From: Paracoccaceae bacterium
GTDB taxonomy: Bacteria > Pseudomonadota > Alphaproteobacteria > Rhodobacterales > Rhodobacteraceae
Reading direction: 5' to 3'
Length of the DNA stretch: 64,000 bases
Assembly: GCA_030066855.1 (NCBI GenBank)
Contig: JASJAU010000007.1
Span: 107,145-171,144, forward strand
In this document: piece after piece, positions 36,314 through 44,467 of the stretch
Layout: the number at the start of each line of letters is the position of its first letter
How positions within the stretch are numbered: position 1 is the stretch's first letter
Made by a program: the position numbers and the translations under genes
The notes under the pieces: model-generated
The model's database searches: none
The model's input: the letters and a program-made list of their open reading frames with translations, nothing else
What the model was told of the DNA's origin: nothing

Positions 36314-36790
36314 ATGAAGAACGACCTTCCCTACCGGCCCTGCGTTGGCGTTGTGCTCGCCAATGCCGAGGGACTGGTCTTCGTCGGCGAGCGCATCGAC
36401 ACGCCCGGCGCCTGGCAGATGCCGCAGGGCGGAATCGACAAGGGCGAGATGCCGGTCGACGCGGCCTTGCGCGAGCTTGAGGAGGAGACGGGCGTCCCGG
36501 CGGCAATGGTCACTGTGGAGGCAGAGCACCCAGACTGGGTCCTCTACGATCTGCCCGATCATCTGGTGGGTAAGATGTGGAAGGGAAAGTACCGCGGACA
36601 GACGCAGAAGTGGTTTCTGCTGCGGTTCAAAGGCGCTGACGATGACATCGACATCACAAGCCATGATGAAGAATTCTCGCGCTGGCGCTGGGCCGCGCCC
36701 GCCGAGGTGCTGCGCGACATCGTGACTTTCAAAAGGGACGTCTACCACCAGGTGATGGGCGCGTTCCGCAACAGACTGTCCGGCGGATGA
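36314..36790 (+). CDS. rppH: RNA pyrophosphohydrolase (NUDIX)
   Basis: YRPCVGVVLANAEGLVFVGERID; NUDIX box GGIDKGEMPVDAALRELEEETG. Confidence 0.92.
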   Translation: MKNDLPYRPCVGVVLANAEGLVFVGERIDTPGAWQMPQGGIDKGEMPVDAALRELEEETGVPAAMVTVEAEHPDWVLYDLPDHLVGKMWKGKYRGQTQKWFLLRFKGADDDIDITSHDEEFSRWRWAAPAEVLRDIVTFKRDVYHQVMGAFRNRLSGG

Positions 36791-37275
36791 AGATCGCGGC
36801 AGTCCTCCTGGCCGTGTTGCTCGGCGCCGGCCCCGCCCTTGCCCTGTCATGCCTGCAGCCCGACGCCGTCCGGCTCTACGAGGCCGCCCGCGACTCCGAG
36901 AGCGACTACTGGATCGCCGTGGGACGCATCCGAGCCATGGAGGAGGTGAACGTGCCGGAATCCGGGTTGCGGCCGCCGCAAGACGAAGAGAGTCACGCCG
37001 ACACCAAAGTGCAGTTCCTTGGCCGCGTTCTCGTGGGCGATCGGATCTTCCACCCCTTCGCCCGACGCGTCACGCTGCGGCTGACATGTGTCTCAGCATG
37101 GTGTGCCGGGGACCCGGGCGACGCGCAAGTCATCGCGGCGATCGAGGTCGCGGAAAGGGGCTTGGTTCTGTCGATTGGCCCCTGCAGCGAGACGGCAGTC
37201 CCCTACACCGAGGACGGGATGGAGCGCCTTCTGGCCTGCCACGCCGACGGGGAGTGCGTCCATGCCCTCCCCTAG
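36787..37275 (+). CDS. Secreted hypothetical protein
   Basis: Signal peptide MKIAAVLLAVLLGAGPALA; overlaps the rppH stop. Confidence 0.65.
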   Translation: MKIAAVLLAVLLGAGPALALSCLQPDAVRLYEAARDSESDYWIAVGRIRAMEEVNVPESGLRPPQDEESHADTKVQFLGRVLVGDRIFHPFARRVTLRLTCVSAWCAGDPGDAQVIAAIEVAERGLVLSIGPCSETAVPYTEDGMERLLACHADGECVHALP

Positions 37276-37934
37276 ACCGATCTTGCCAGAACCTGGCTGA
37301 TCTCGGTGAGCGAGCGCCCCGATTGCTTCCGCCATTCACTGACCGCGTCCTGAACCGCTCGCATCGCTGATTTCGAGGTCGGCGGCTTGTCGATCAAGCC
37401 CTCGGCTATCAGCCGCGCGACGACATCCGCAGACAGGATCAGGCTGTCGGCGCCCGAAAATCGCAGGAAGTACTGGCCGCTCGATCCGCCAAGCCGGCTT
37501 CCGCGCCTTTTCAGCATGTCCAGAAGCCCGATGTAGTCCTCGGCGGGCCAACCGCCGATTACTGACCCGATGCCGCCTTCGGATCGAAGCTCCTGAACGA
37601 AAACCGCGTTGTCACGAACCGACTGGATCTTCGCGCCGTTCCGGACGATCCGCGCGTCCTTGAGCAGCGCGTCGAACCAGTCGTCATCCATCATGGCGCA
37701 GCGGTCCGCGTCGAATCCATGGAACGCCTCCTCGAACCCATCCCACTTCGCTTCGATGACCTTCCAGTTGAAACCCGCGCTGAAGACGCGCTGCGTCATG
37801 CCGGAGAGCCAGCGATCTTCGGGGATCGCGGCAAGGGTTTGAGCGTCCTTTGGCCTGGAGAGCTTCGCCTCCAGCGCCACGGCTCCGCCGTGACGTTCGG
37901 CGGCGATGGCGTAGATCTCGTCAAATGCGCGCAT
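37272..37934 (-). CDS. DNA-3-methyladenine glycosylase I family protein
   Basis: WLSGMTQRVFSAGFNWKVIEAKWDGFEEAFHGFD...ARIVRNGAKIQSVRDNA; divergent from dnaE2. Confidence 0.8.
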   Translation of the reverse strand: MRAFDEIYAIAAERHGGAVALEAKLSRPKDAQTLAAIPEDRWLSGMTQRVFSAGFNWKVIEAKWDGFEEAFHGFDADRCAMMDDDWFDALLKDARIVRNGAKIQSVRDNAVFVQELRSEGGIGSVIGGWPAEDYIGLLDMLKRRGSRLGGSSGQYFLRFSGADSLILSADVVARLIAEGLIDKPPTSKSAMRAVQDAVSEWRKQSGRSLTEISQVLARSV

Positions 37935-38020
37935 GATGTCCTCCCTCGCTGGGACTATGACGTTTGTTTTGCTCTACTTTCGACAGCCCTCACAGCCTTG
38001 TGAGAGTTGGCTGGAAATGA

Positions 38021-38035
38021 GAACAAAACGTGAAT
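38021..38035. promoter_or_regulatory. LexA (SOS) box-like site GAAC-aaaacgt-GAAt
   Basis: One mismatch to the alphaproteobacterial GAACN7GAAC direct-repeat box; upstream of dnaE2. Confidence 0.45.
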
Positions 38036-38113
38036 ATCATGTATGAATCCGAGTCGCCAGCTGGGGCCAGCCTCCGTGCGCCCTGGAGTATTTGGACTAA
38101 GAGGAAAACCCGT

Positions 38114-41100
38114 TTGAGCTTTGCCGAGCTTGATATCACCTCGAACTTCACCTTCCTGACCGGCGCGTCGCATCCCGAGGAATATGTCGATCGGGCCGCG
38201 CTTCTGGGGCTTTCGGCGCTCGCGATCACGGATGAGAACTCGGTCGCGGGGATCGTTCGCGCCTATGCCCGGGTGCGGGAGATCGCGCGTCAGGTGAAGG
38301 AGCGGCGCGAAGGCGACCTCATCGGCCCGCCCGCGCCAGTCGCCGCCTGGGAGGTGAAACCAAAAGTCGTCGAGAGCTATCCCGGCACCCGCGAGCGGCA
38401 AAAGAACGGGACGCTGGCGCCCGAGGAGACCCAGGACTTTCTGGACGGTCCGAAGGCGGGGTTCGAGACCCGAGTCGCGCCGCCGCCGCTCGACGCCTCC
38501 GCCGCGATCCTGAACGTCCCCCGCCTGATCCCCGGCGCGCGGATCGTTCTGGAGGACGGGTTCAGGGTGACGGTTCTGCCCAAGAACCGCGCGGGCTGGG
38601 GCAGGCTTTGCCGGTTGATTTCGCGGGGGCGGCTTCGGGCGGAGAAGGGCTCCTGCCAGCTCAAGATCGATGATCTGATCGAGTTCGCCGCCGATCAGGC
38701 GCTTCTGATCCATGCCCGCGACGGCCTGCCTAAGACGCTTTGGCGGGGCCATGCGAGCCGGCTGGTCAAGCGGTTTCGCAAAGACTGCCACCTGCTGATC
38801 GCACCCCGCTATGACGGGCAGGACCCTGAACGTATCGCGCATCTGACAGAGCTGGCCGCGAAACTCGGCATTCCCGCCATCGCCTCCGCCTCGCCCCGAA
38901 TGCACCACGGCGGGCGACGCAAGCTGGCAGATGTGCTGACTGCCATCCGCGAGGGCGTGAAGGTCGATGAGCTCGGCCGCGCGGCGCTTGCCAATGCGGA
39001 GCAGCGCCTGCGGCCAGAAGACGAGATGCGGCGGCTCTTCGGCCCGCATGCCGGCGCGGTGGATCGCGCGGCGGACCTTGCAGAGAGCCTCACCTTCGCA
39101 TTGGACGAACTGCGCTACGAGTACCCCTCGGAAGTGGCGGAAGGGGAATCCGCCTCCGAACGGCTTCGGAGGCTGGCCTACGAGGGGCTCGCATGGCGCT
39201 ATCCGGCGGGCGCGCCCGATAAGGTCCGCAAGCTTCTGGAGCATGAGCTGACCCTGATCGCCAAGCTAAATTACGAACCCTATTTCCTGACCGTTCGCGA
39301 TGTGGTCGCCTTCGCCCGGTCCCGCGACATCCTCTGCCAGGGGCGCGGCTCGGCGGCCAATTCGGTGGTTTGCTACCTCCTTGGCGTCACCTCGGTCTCG
39401 CCCGAAATCGGCACGATGGTTTTCGAGCGCTTCGTCTCGGAAGCCCGCGACGAGCCCCCCGACATCGACGTCGATTTCGAGCATGAGCGGCGCGAGGAGG
39501 TAATCCAATGGATCTACCAGCGCTACGGCCGGGACCGCGCGGGGCTTTGCGCCACCGTAGTCCATTACCGCGGCAAGCGGGCAATCCGAGAGGTCGGCAA
39601 GGTTATGGGTCTGACCGAAGACACGATCTCCGCCGTCTCCTCCCAGCTCTGGGGTTTCTTCGACACCTCCGGCATGGCCGATCAGCAATTGCGCGAGATC
39701 GGGCTCGATCCGACCGACAGCCGCCTCGCGCAGACGATGGAGCTGATCTTCGAGATTCAGGGCTTCCCCCGCCACCTCTCTCAGCATGTCGGCGGCTTCG
39801 TCATCACCGAAGGGCGGCTTGACGAGCTTGTCCCGGTCGAGAACGCCACGATGGAGGACCGGACGGTCATCTGCTGGGACAAGGACGACATCGACGCGCT
39901 CGGCATCCTCAAGGTCGATGTCTTGGCGCTCGGCATGCTGAGCTGCATCCGCAAGGCCTTCGACCTGATCCGTACCCACCATCAGACCGACTACAGCCTC
40001 GCCACGCTCCCCCCGGAAGACCCGGCCGTCTACGACATGCTCTGTGAGGCGGACAGTCTGGGCGTTTTCCAGGTTGAAAGCCGGGCGCAGATGAACTTCC
40101 TGCCCAGAATGAAACCCCGCACCTTTTATGACCTCGTCATCGAGACCGCGATCATCCGGCCCGGCCCCATTCAGGGCGACATGGTCCACCCGTACCTCCG
40201 CCGCAGGAACGGGGAGGAGAAGGTCGTCTTCCCCTCCGACGAGCTGGGCAAGGTGCTGGGCAAGACGCTGGGCGTGCCGCTCTTTCAGGAGCAGGCGATG
40301 CAGATCGCCATCGTCGGCGCGGGCTTCACGCCAGAGGAGGCCGACCGGCTCCGCCGCGCGCTCGCCACCTTCAAGAAGCAGGGGAACATCAGCGAGTTCC
40401 GCAATCGGTTCCTGCGCGGCATGCGCGAGAACGGCTATGACGACGATTTCGCCCTGCGCTGCTTCAGCCAGATCGAAGGCTTCGGCTCCTATGGTTTTCC
40501 CGAAAGCCACGCGGCGAGCTTCGCGCTTCTCGTCTACGCCTCCGCATGGCTCAAAAAGCATCACCCCGGCATCTTCGCCTGTTCGCTTCTGAACGCCCAG
40601 CCGATGGGCTTTTACGCCCCCGCCCAGATCGTCCGCGACGCGCGCGAGCACGGGGTCGAGATCCGCCCGCCCGACATCAACCGCTCCACCTGGGACAACA
40701 CCATGGAACCCGACGGCCATGGCGGCCTGGCACTCCGGCTCGGGTTCCGGCAGATCAAGTCGATGCGCGAGGAGGAGGCGGCCTGGATCGCAGCCGCCCG
40801 CGGCAATGGTTACCGCACCGTCGAGGATGTCTGGCGGCGGGCCGGGGTCGAGCCGCGGCTTCTGCGCGTGTTGGCCGAGGCGGATGTCTTCGCCTCGCTC
40901 AACCTCTCCCGCCGCGACGCGCTCTGGGGGGCGGCCGCCATTGGCTCGGACAAGCCCCTGCCTCTCTTTGCAAGCGATATGGACGGCGAGGGGATCGACG
41001 AGCCGCCCGCCCATTTGCCGGACATGACGCTGGGCGAACAGGTGGTTGAGGATTACGTCGCCATGCGGCTGACGCTCCGCGCCCACCCGATGGCCTTCCT

Positions 41101-41260
41101 GCGCCACAAGCTCACGCCCGGAAGCCCCAAAATCACCGAAACCGATCCGAACGCGCCGGTCGCCGGGAAACGGATCGCCGAGGCCAAGGGACTCATGCGC
41201 ACCGATGTCTGGGGCAGCGTTGGCGCGGAGAGAACCCGACGGGAAAGCGGGTGGGGCTAA
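38114..41260 (+). CDS. dnaE2: Error-prone DNA polymerase DnaE2, C-terminally short
   Basis: PHP start FAELDITSNFTFLTGASHPEEY; PPDIDVDFEHERREEVIQWIYQRYGRDRAGLCATVVHYRGKRAIREVGK. True start uncertain (ATG 38030/38039 or TTG 38114). Confidence 0.9.
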   Translation: MSFAELDITSNFTFLTGASHPEEYVDRAALLGLSALAITDENSVAGIVRAYARVREIARQVKERREGDLIGPPAPVAAWEVKPKVVESYPGTRERQKNGTLAPEETQDFLDGPKAGFETRVAPPPLDASAAILNVPRLIPGARIVLEDGFRVTVLPKNRAGWGRLCRLISRGRLRAEKGSCQLKIDDLIEFAADQALLIHARDGLPKTLWRGHASRLVKRFRKDCHLLIAPRYDGQDPERIAHLTELAAKLGIPAIASASPRMHHGGRRKLADVLTAIREGVKVDELGRAALANAEQRLRPEDEMRRLFGPHAGAVDRAADLAESLTFALDELRYEYPSEVAEGESASERLRRLAYEGLAWRYPAGAPDKVRKLLEHELTLIAKLNYEPYFLTVRDVVAFARSRDILCQGRGSAANSVVCYLLGVTSVSPEIGTMVFERFVSEARDEPPDIDVDFEHERREEVIQWIYQRYGRDRAGLCATVVHYRGKRAIREVGKVMGLTEDTISAVSSQLWGFFDTSGMADQQLREIGLDPTDSRLAQTMELIFEIQGFPRHLSQHVGGFVITEGRLDELVPVENATMEDRTVICWDKDDIDALGILKVDVLALGMLSCIRKAFDLIRTHHQTDYSLATLPPEDPAVYDMLCEADSLGVFQVESRAQMNFLPRMKPRTFYDLVIETAIIRPGPIQGDMVHPYLRRRNGEEKVVFPSDELGKVLGKTLGVPLFQEQAMQIAIVGAGFTPEEADRLRRALATFKKQGNISEFRNRFLRGMRENGYDDDFALRCFSQIEGFGSYGFPESHAASFALLVYASAWLKKHHPGIFACSLLNAQPMGFYAPAQIVRDAREHGVEIRPPDINRSTWDNTMEPDGHGGLALRLGFRQIKSMREEEAAWIAAARGNGYRTVEDVWRRAGVEPRLLRVLAEADVFASLNLSRRDALWGAAAIGSDKPLPLFASDMDGEGIDEPPAHLPDMTLGEQVVEDYVAMRLTLRAHPMAFLRHKLTPGSPKITETDPNAPVAGKRIAEAKGLMRTDVWGSVGAERTRRESGWG

Positions 41261-41961
41261 ACCGACCGGGTCAAACCGCCGTCCAATCGCAAGTTCTGAC
41301 CCGTCATGTATCCGCCTTCGTCAGACGCCAGCCAAGAGATCAGAGAAGACACCTCCTCGGCTCTTCCATAGCGGCCCAAAGGAATTCGAGCGCGACGCTC
41401 CTCGCTTTCCGGAAGGCTGTCTATGAACCCCGGCAGGATATTGTTCATTCTGACGTTGTCTGTGGCGTACTTGTCCGCGTGAAGCTTGGCGAATCCGGCA
41501 AGCCCGGCGCGAAACACCGCCGACGTCGGGAAAAGAGGATCGGGCTCAAACGCGGCGAAAGTGGAAATATTGATGATCGATCCGCCGCCCTGCGCCTGCA
41601 TAATCGGGGTTATGAGGCGAACTGGCCGGATCACGTTCAGAAGATAGACCTCCATGCCCCGATGCCAGTCCTCGTCGCTAATCTCCAGGACATCGCCTTT
41701 CGGTCCATGGCCTGCGGAGTTCACAAGAACATCAACCCGGCCCCAGCGGGACATGGCGCCGTCTGCCAGTCTCTGAAGATCCGGCGTGGACAGATTGGAC
41801 CCGGTGACGCCAAAACCGCCCAGTTCTTCCCCCAGTGCCTCTCCCTTGCCCGAGGACGAAAGAACCCCGACCTTGAACCCGTCAGATGCCAATCTCCGCG
41901 CAGCGGCCGCACCCATGCCGCTTCCGCCAGCTGTCACCAAGGCTGTTTTGCTCTCGGTCAT
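41257..41961 (-). CDS. SDR family oxidoreductase
   Basis: TALVTAGGSGMGAAAARRLASDG; NSAG; YGRAEEVSSLISWLASDEGGYMTGQNLRLDGG. Confidence 0.9.
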   Translation of the reverse strand: MTESKTALVTAGGSGMGAAAARRLASDGFKVGVLSSSGKGEALGEELGGFGVTGSNLSTPDLQRLADGAMSRWGRVDVLVNSAGHGPKGDVLEISDEDWHRGMEVYLLNVIRPVRLITPIMQAQGGGSIINISTFAAFEPDPLFPTSAVFRAGLAGFAKLHADKYATDNVRMNNILPGFIDSLPESEERRARIPLGRYGRAEEVSSLISWLASDEGGYMTGQNLRLDGGLTRSV

Positions 41962-42171
41962 CGTTTCGGTCCCCTCATGCATGACGTTATCGGTCCGAGC
42001 GCAAATGCCCCGTCCGCGTCCATCCCGCCAGTTGATTACCTTTGTTCGCCGGCGCTTCGCAACGCGCTTGCCATCGAACACAACGGACCAAGGCGGCATG
42101 TTGACATGGAGCAAAGCCATTGCAGCCGAAAGGCCGATATGGTTTCCCTCAGGAAAACCGCGAGGCGCGCC

Positions 42172-42486
42172 ATGCTTGACATCTCAACCGGCAAAATCGT
42201 GCGTGTCATCTTTCTGACCCGCGAATACGGCCCCGACAGCCCGCATCTTTCGGACTATATCTCGGGCCTGAACGTGGACGAGCAGGTCAGCCTCGTCGCG
42301 CTCATGTGGATTGGGCGCGAGAGCTTCGACGCAGGAGAGCTCGCCGAGGCCAAAGAAATGGCCAGGGTCGAAGCCACCGCCCCGACGGAGCAATACCTGT
42401 CGGGCATTCCTGGCCTTGCGGAGTATCTCGAAGACGGGATGGAGGCGCTCGGCATCGACGTGGCAGACGCCGAAGATCACATGTAG
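42172..42486 (+). CDS. DUF3775 domain-containing protein
   Basis: GKIVRVIFLTREY...DYISGLNVDEQVSLVALMWIGR; downstream alternative start chosen. Confidence 0.75.
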   Translation: MLDISTGKIVRVIFLTREYGPDSPHLSDYISGLNVDEQVSLVALMWIGRESFDAGELAEAKEMARVEATAPTEQYLSGIPGLAEYLEDGMEALGIDVADAEDHM

Positions 42487-42551
42487 CCAGCTGACAGAGG
42501 GTGTCAGTTGGATCGCGTGACGACCGGGCCCAAGCCGACTAGTCTCCTGCC

Positions 42552-43115
42552 ATGATCGACGACAAGCCGCGCTGCTTCGGCTCCCACTCCGAACTCTACG
42601 CGCATTATCATGACACCGAATGGGGCGTTCCTGTCCGGGACGACCGGTTGCTTTTTGAGATGCTCATTCTTGAAGGCGCCCATGCGGGGCTGTCTTGGGA
42701 GACCATCCTGAAAAAGCGGGAGGGCTACAGAGCGGTCTATCACGGCTTCGATGTGGCGCGGGTCGCGGCTATGTCGGACGCGGAGCTCGACCGGGCACTG
42801 CAGAACCCTCAGATCGTACGCCACCGCCAGAAGGTTCCGGCGGCGCGGAAGAACGCTCAGGTCTATCTGGAGATGCAGAAGGAATTCGGCAGTTTTTCGG
42901 ACTGGTTATGGGACCATGTCGGGAACCAGCCGATCAAAGGCGATTGGGAAAGCATGACCGACGCGCCCGCCTCCACGCCTCTGTCGGACGATATCTCGAA
43001 AGATCTCAAGAAACGCGGGATGAGCTTCGTCGGAACGACCATCATCTACGCCTACCTGCAGGCGGTCGGCCTTGTGAACGATCACTACAAGGGCTGCTGG
43101 CGACACGGCACCTAA
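42552..43115 (+). CDS. tag: DNA-3-methyladenine glycosylase I
   Basis: YAHYHDTEWGVPVRDDRLLFEMLILEGAHAGLSWETILKKREGYRAVYHGFD; KRGMSFVGTTIIYAYLQAVGLVNDH. Confidence 0.95.
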   Translation: MIDDKPRCFGSHSELYAHYHDTEWGVPVRDDRLLFEMLILEGAHAGLSWETILKKREGYRAVYHGFDVARVAAMSDAELDRALQNPQIVRHRQKVPAARKNAQVYLEMQKEFGSFSDWLWDHVGNQPIKGDWESMTDAPASTPLSDDISKDLKKRGMSFVGTTIIYAYLQAVGLVNDHYKGCWRHGT

Positions 43116-44368
43116 CGCAGCCGCTTCAAGATGTCGAAGCTCGCATAGCCATCCGGGATCAGTCCGAGCGACGATTGAAAACGCCGGATCGCTGCGATGG
43201 TGTTCGGACCAATGATTCCGTCCACGCCATCGGTGTCGAAGCCGCGCTTGGTCAGGAGCTGCTGCATCTCCTTCTTCTCAGCGAACCGAAGATTGCGATC
43301 GTCTCGCGGCCACCCGGCTCGGATGGGCCCGGCGCCCGCGATCCGGTCGGACAGGTGCCCGACACCGATTACATAGGCGTCGGCGGTGTTGTAGCGCTCG
43401 ATAACGTGGAAATTGTCGAAGATCATGAATGCCGCGCCCTGTGCCCCGGCTGGCAGCAAGATGGAGGCTCGCCCGTGATTGGGCACGATGCGACCCGACG
43501 TGTCTCGCACGCCCATCGCGGCCCAATCCCTCGGGCTCTTCTTTATCCGCTCGCCAGTCAGTCCGAAGTCGAAGCCGCGCGGCAGGCGCACTTCCACCCC
43601 CCAGGGCTGCCCCTTGGTCCAGCCGAAGCGCGCGAGATAGGCGGCGGTAGAGGCGAGCGCGTCGGCCGGATTGTCCGACCAGATGTCGCGCTTGCCGTCG
43701 CCGGTGAAATCGACGGCGTACTCCAGATAGGACGTCGGGATGAACTGCGTGTGGCCCATCGCCCCGGCCCAGCTGCCTTGCATATCCCGGGGGCGGACGT
43801 CGCCGGACTGGATGATCTTCAGTGCGGCGATAAGTTGCGCCTCGAAAAACCGTCCGCGCCTGCCATCGAACGCCAGGGTCGCCAGCGCCTCAATGATCGG
43901 GGTCGTACCACGGTACGCTCCGTAGGCGCTTTCAAGGCCCCAGACCGCCACAACAACCTCGGCCTCCACCTCGTACCGAGCCTCGATGCGCTCCAGAAGC
44001 CTGCGGTTCTCGTTTAGGGCGGCCTTGCCGTTCCGGACTCTCGTTTGCGAAGCGGCACTGTCGAGGTAATCCCAGATTTGCTTGGTGAACTCGGACTGGT
44101 TCCGGTCCCGCGTAATCACGTCTGTATTGTAGCGCACGCCGCGAAACGCCTGATCGAGCACACTCTCCCGGATTCCGGCGGCTCGCGCCCGCTGCCGGAA
44201 CCGGTCGATCCAGCGGGCGAATGCGATGTTGGACGTCTGCGACTGCGTCAGCACAAGGGCCACTCCGTCAGGTCGTGGTTTCGGTGCGATGGAGATATCC
44301 GGGGCGGGACTCGCCGCCGCGCCGCCCGCAAGGGCGATGACAAGAAAAGAGACCGCCAATGACCGCAT
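43112..44368 (-). CDS. Lytic murein transglycosylase (MltB-like) with peptidoglycan-binding domain
   Basis: WGLESAYGAYRGTTPIIEALATLAFDGRRG; GAMGHTQFIPTSY; C-terminal PGB repeat GVDGIIGPNTIAAIRRFQ. Confidence 0.92.
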   Translation of the reverse strand: MRSLAVSFLVIALAGGAAASPAPDISIAPKPRPDGVALVLTQSQTSNIAFARWIDRFRQRARAAGIRESVLDQAFRGVRYNTDVITRDRNQSEFTKQIWDYLDSAASQTRVRNGKAALNENRRLLERIEARYEVEAEVVVAVWGLESAYGAYRGTTPIIEALATLAFDGRRGRFFEAQLIAALKIIQSGDVRPRDMQGSWAGAMGHTQFIPTSYLEYAVDFTGDGKRDIWSDNPADALASTAAYLARFGWTKGQPWGVEVRLPRGFDFGLTGERIKKSPRDWAAMGVRDTSGRIVPNHGRASILLPAGAQGAAFMIFDNFHVIERYNTADAYVIGVGHLSDRIAGAGPIRAGWPRDDRNLRFAEKKEMQQLLTKRGFDTDGVDGIIGPNTIAAIRRFQSSLGLIPDGYASFDILKRLR

Positions 44369-44467
44369 CTCAATGAACCTGTTTCGATTTCTGCTCGCCC
44401 TCAGAATACGCGAAAAGGGACGATGCCGGAAGGGTCCCCTGGCAACCCAGCGGCCCGCCGCCGCCGG

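Noticed and set aside
39266-41107. 613-aa minus-strand ORF opposite dnaE2 (and 37955-39244, 429 aa)
   Set aside because: Shadow ORFs; DnaE2 on the plus strand is well supported.
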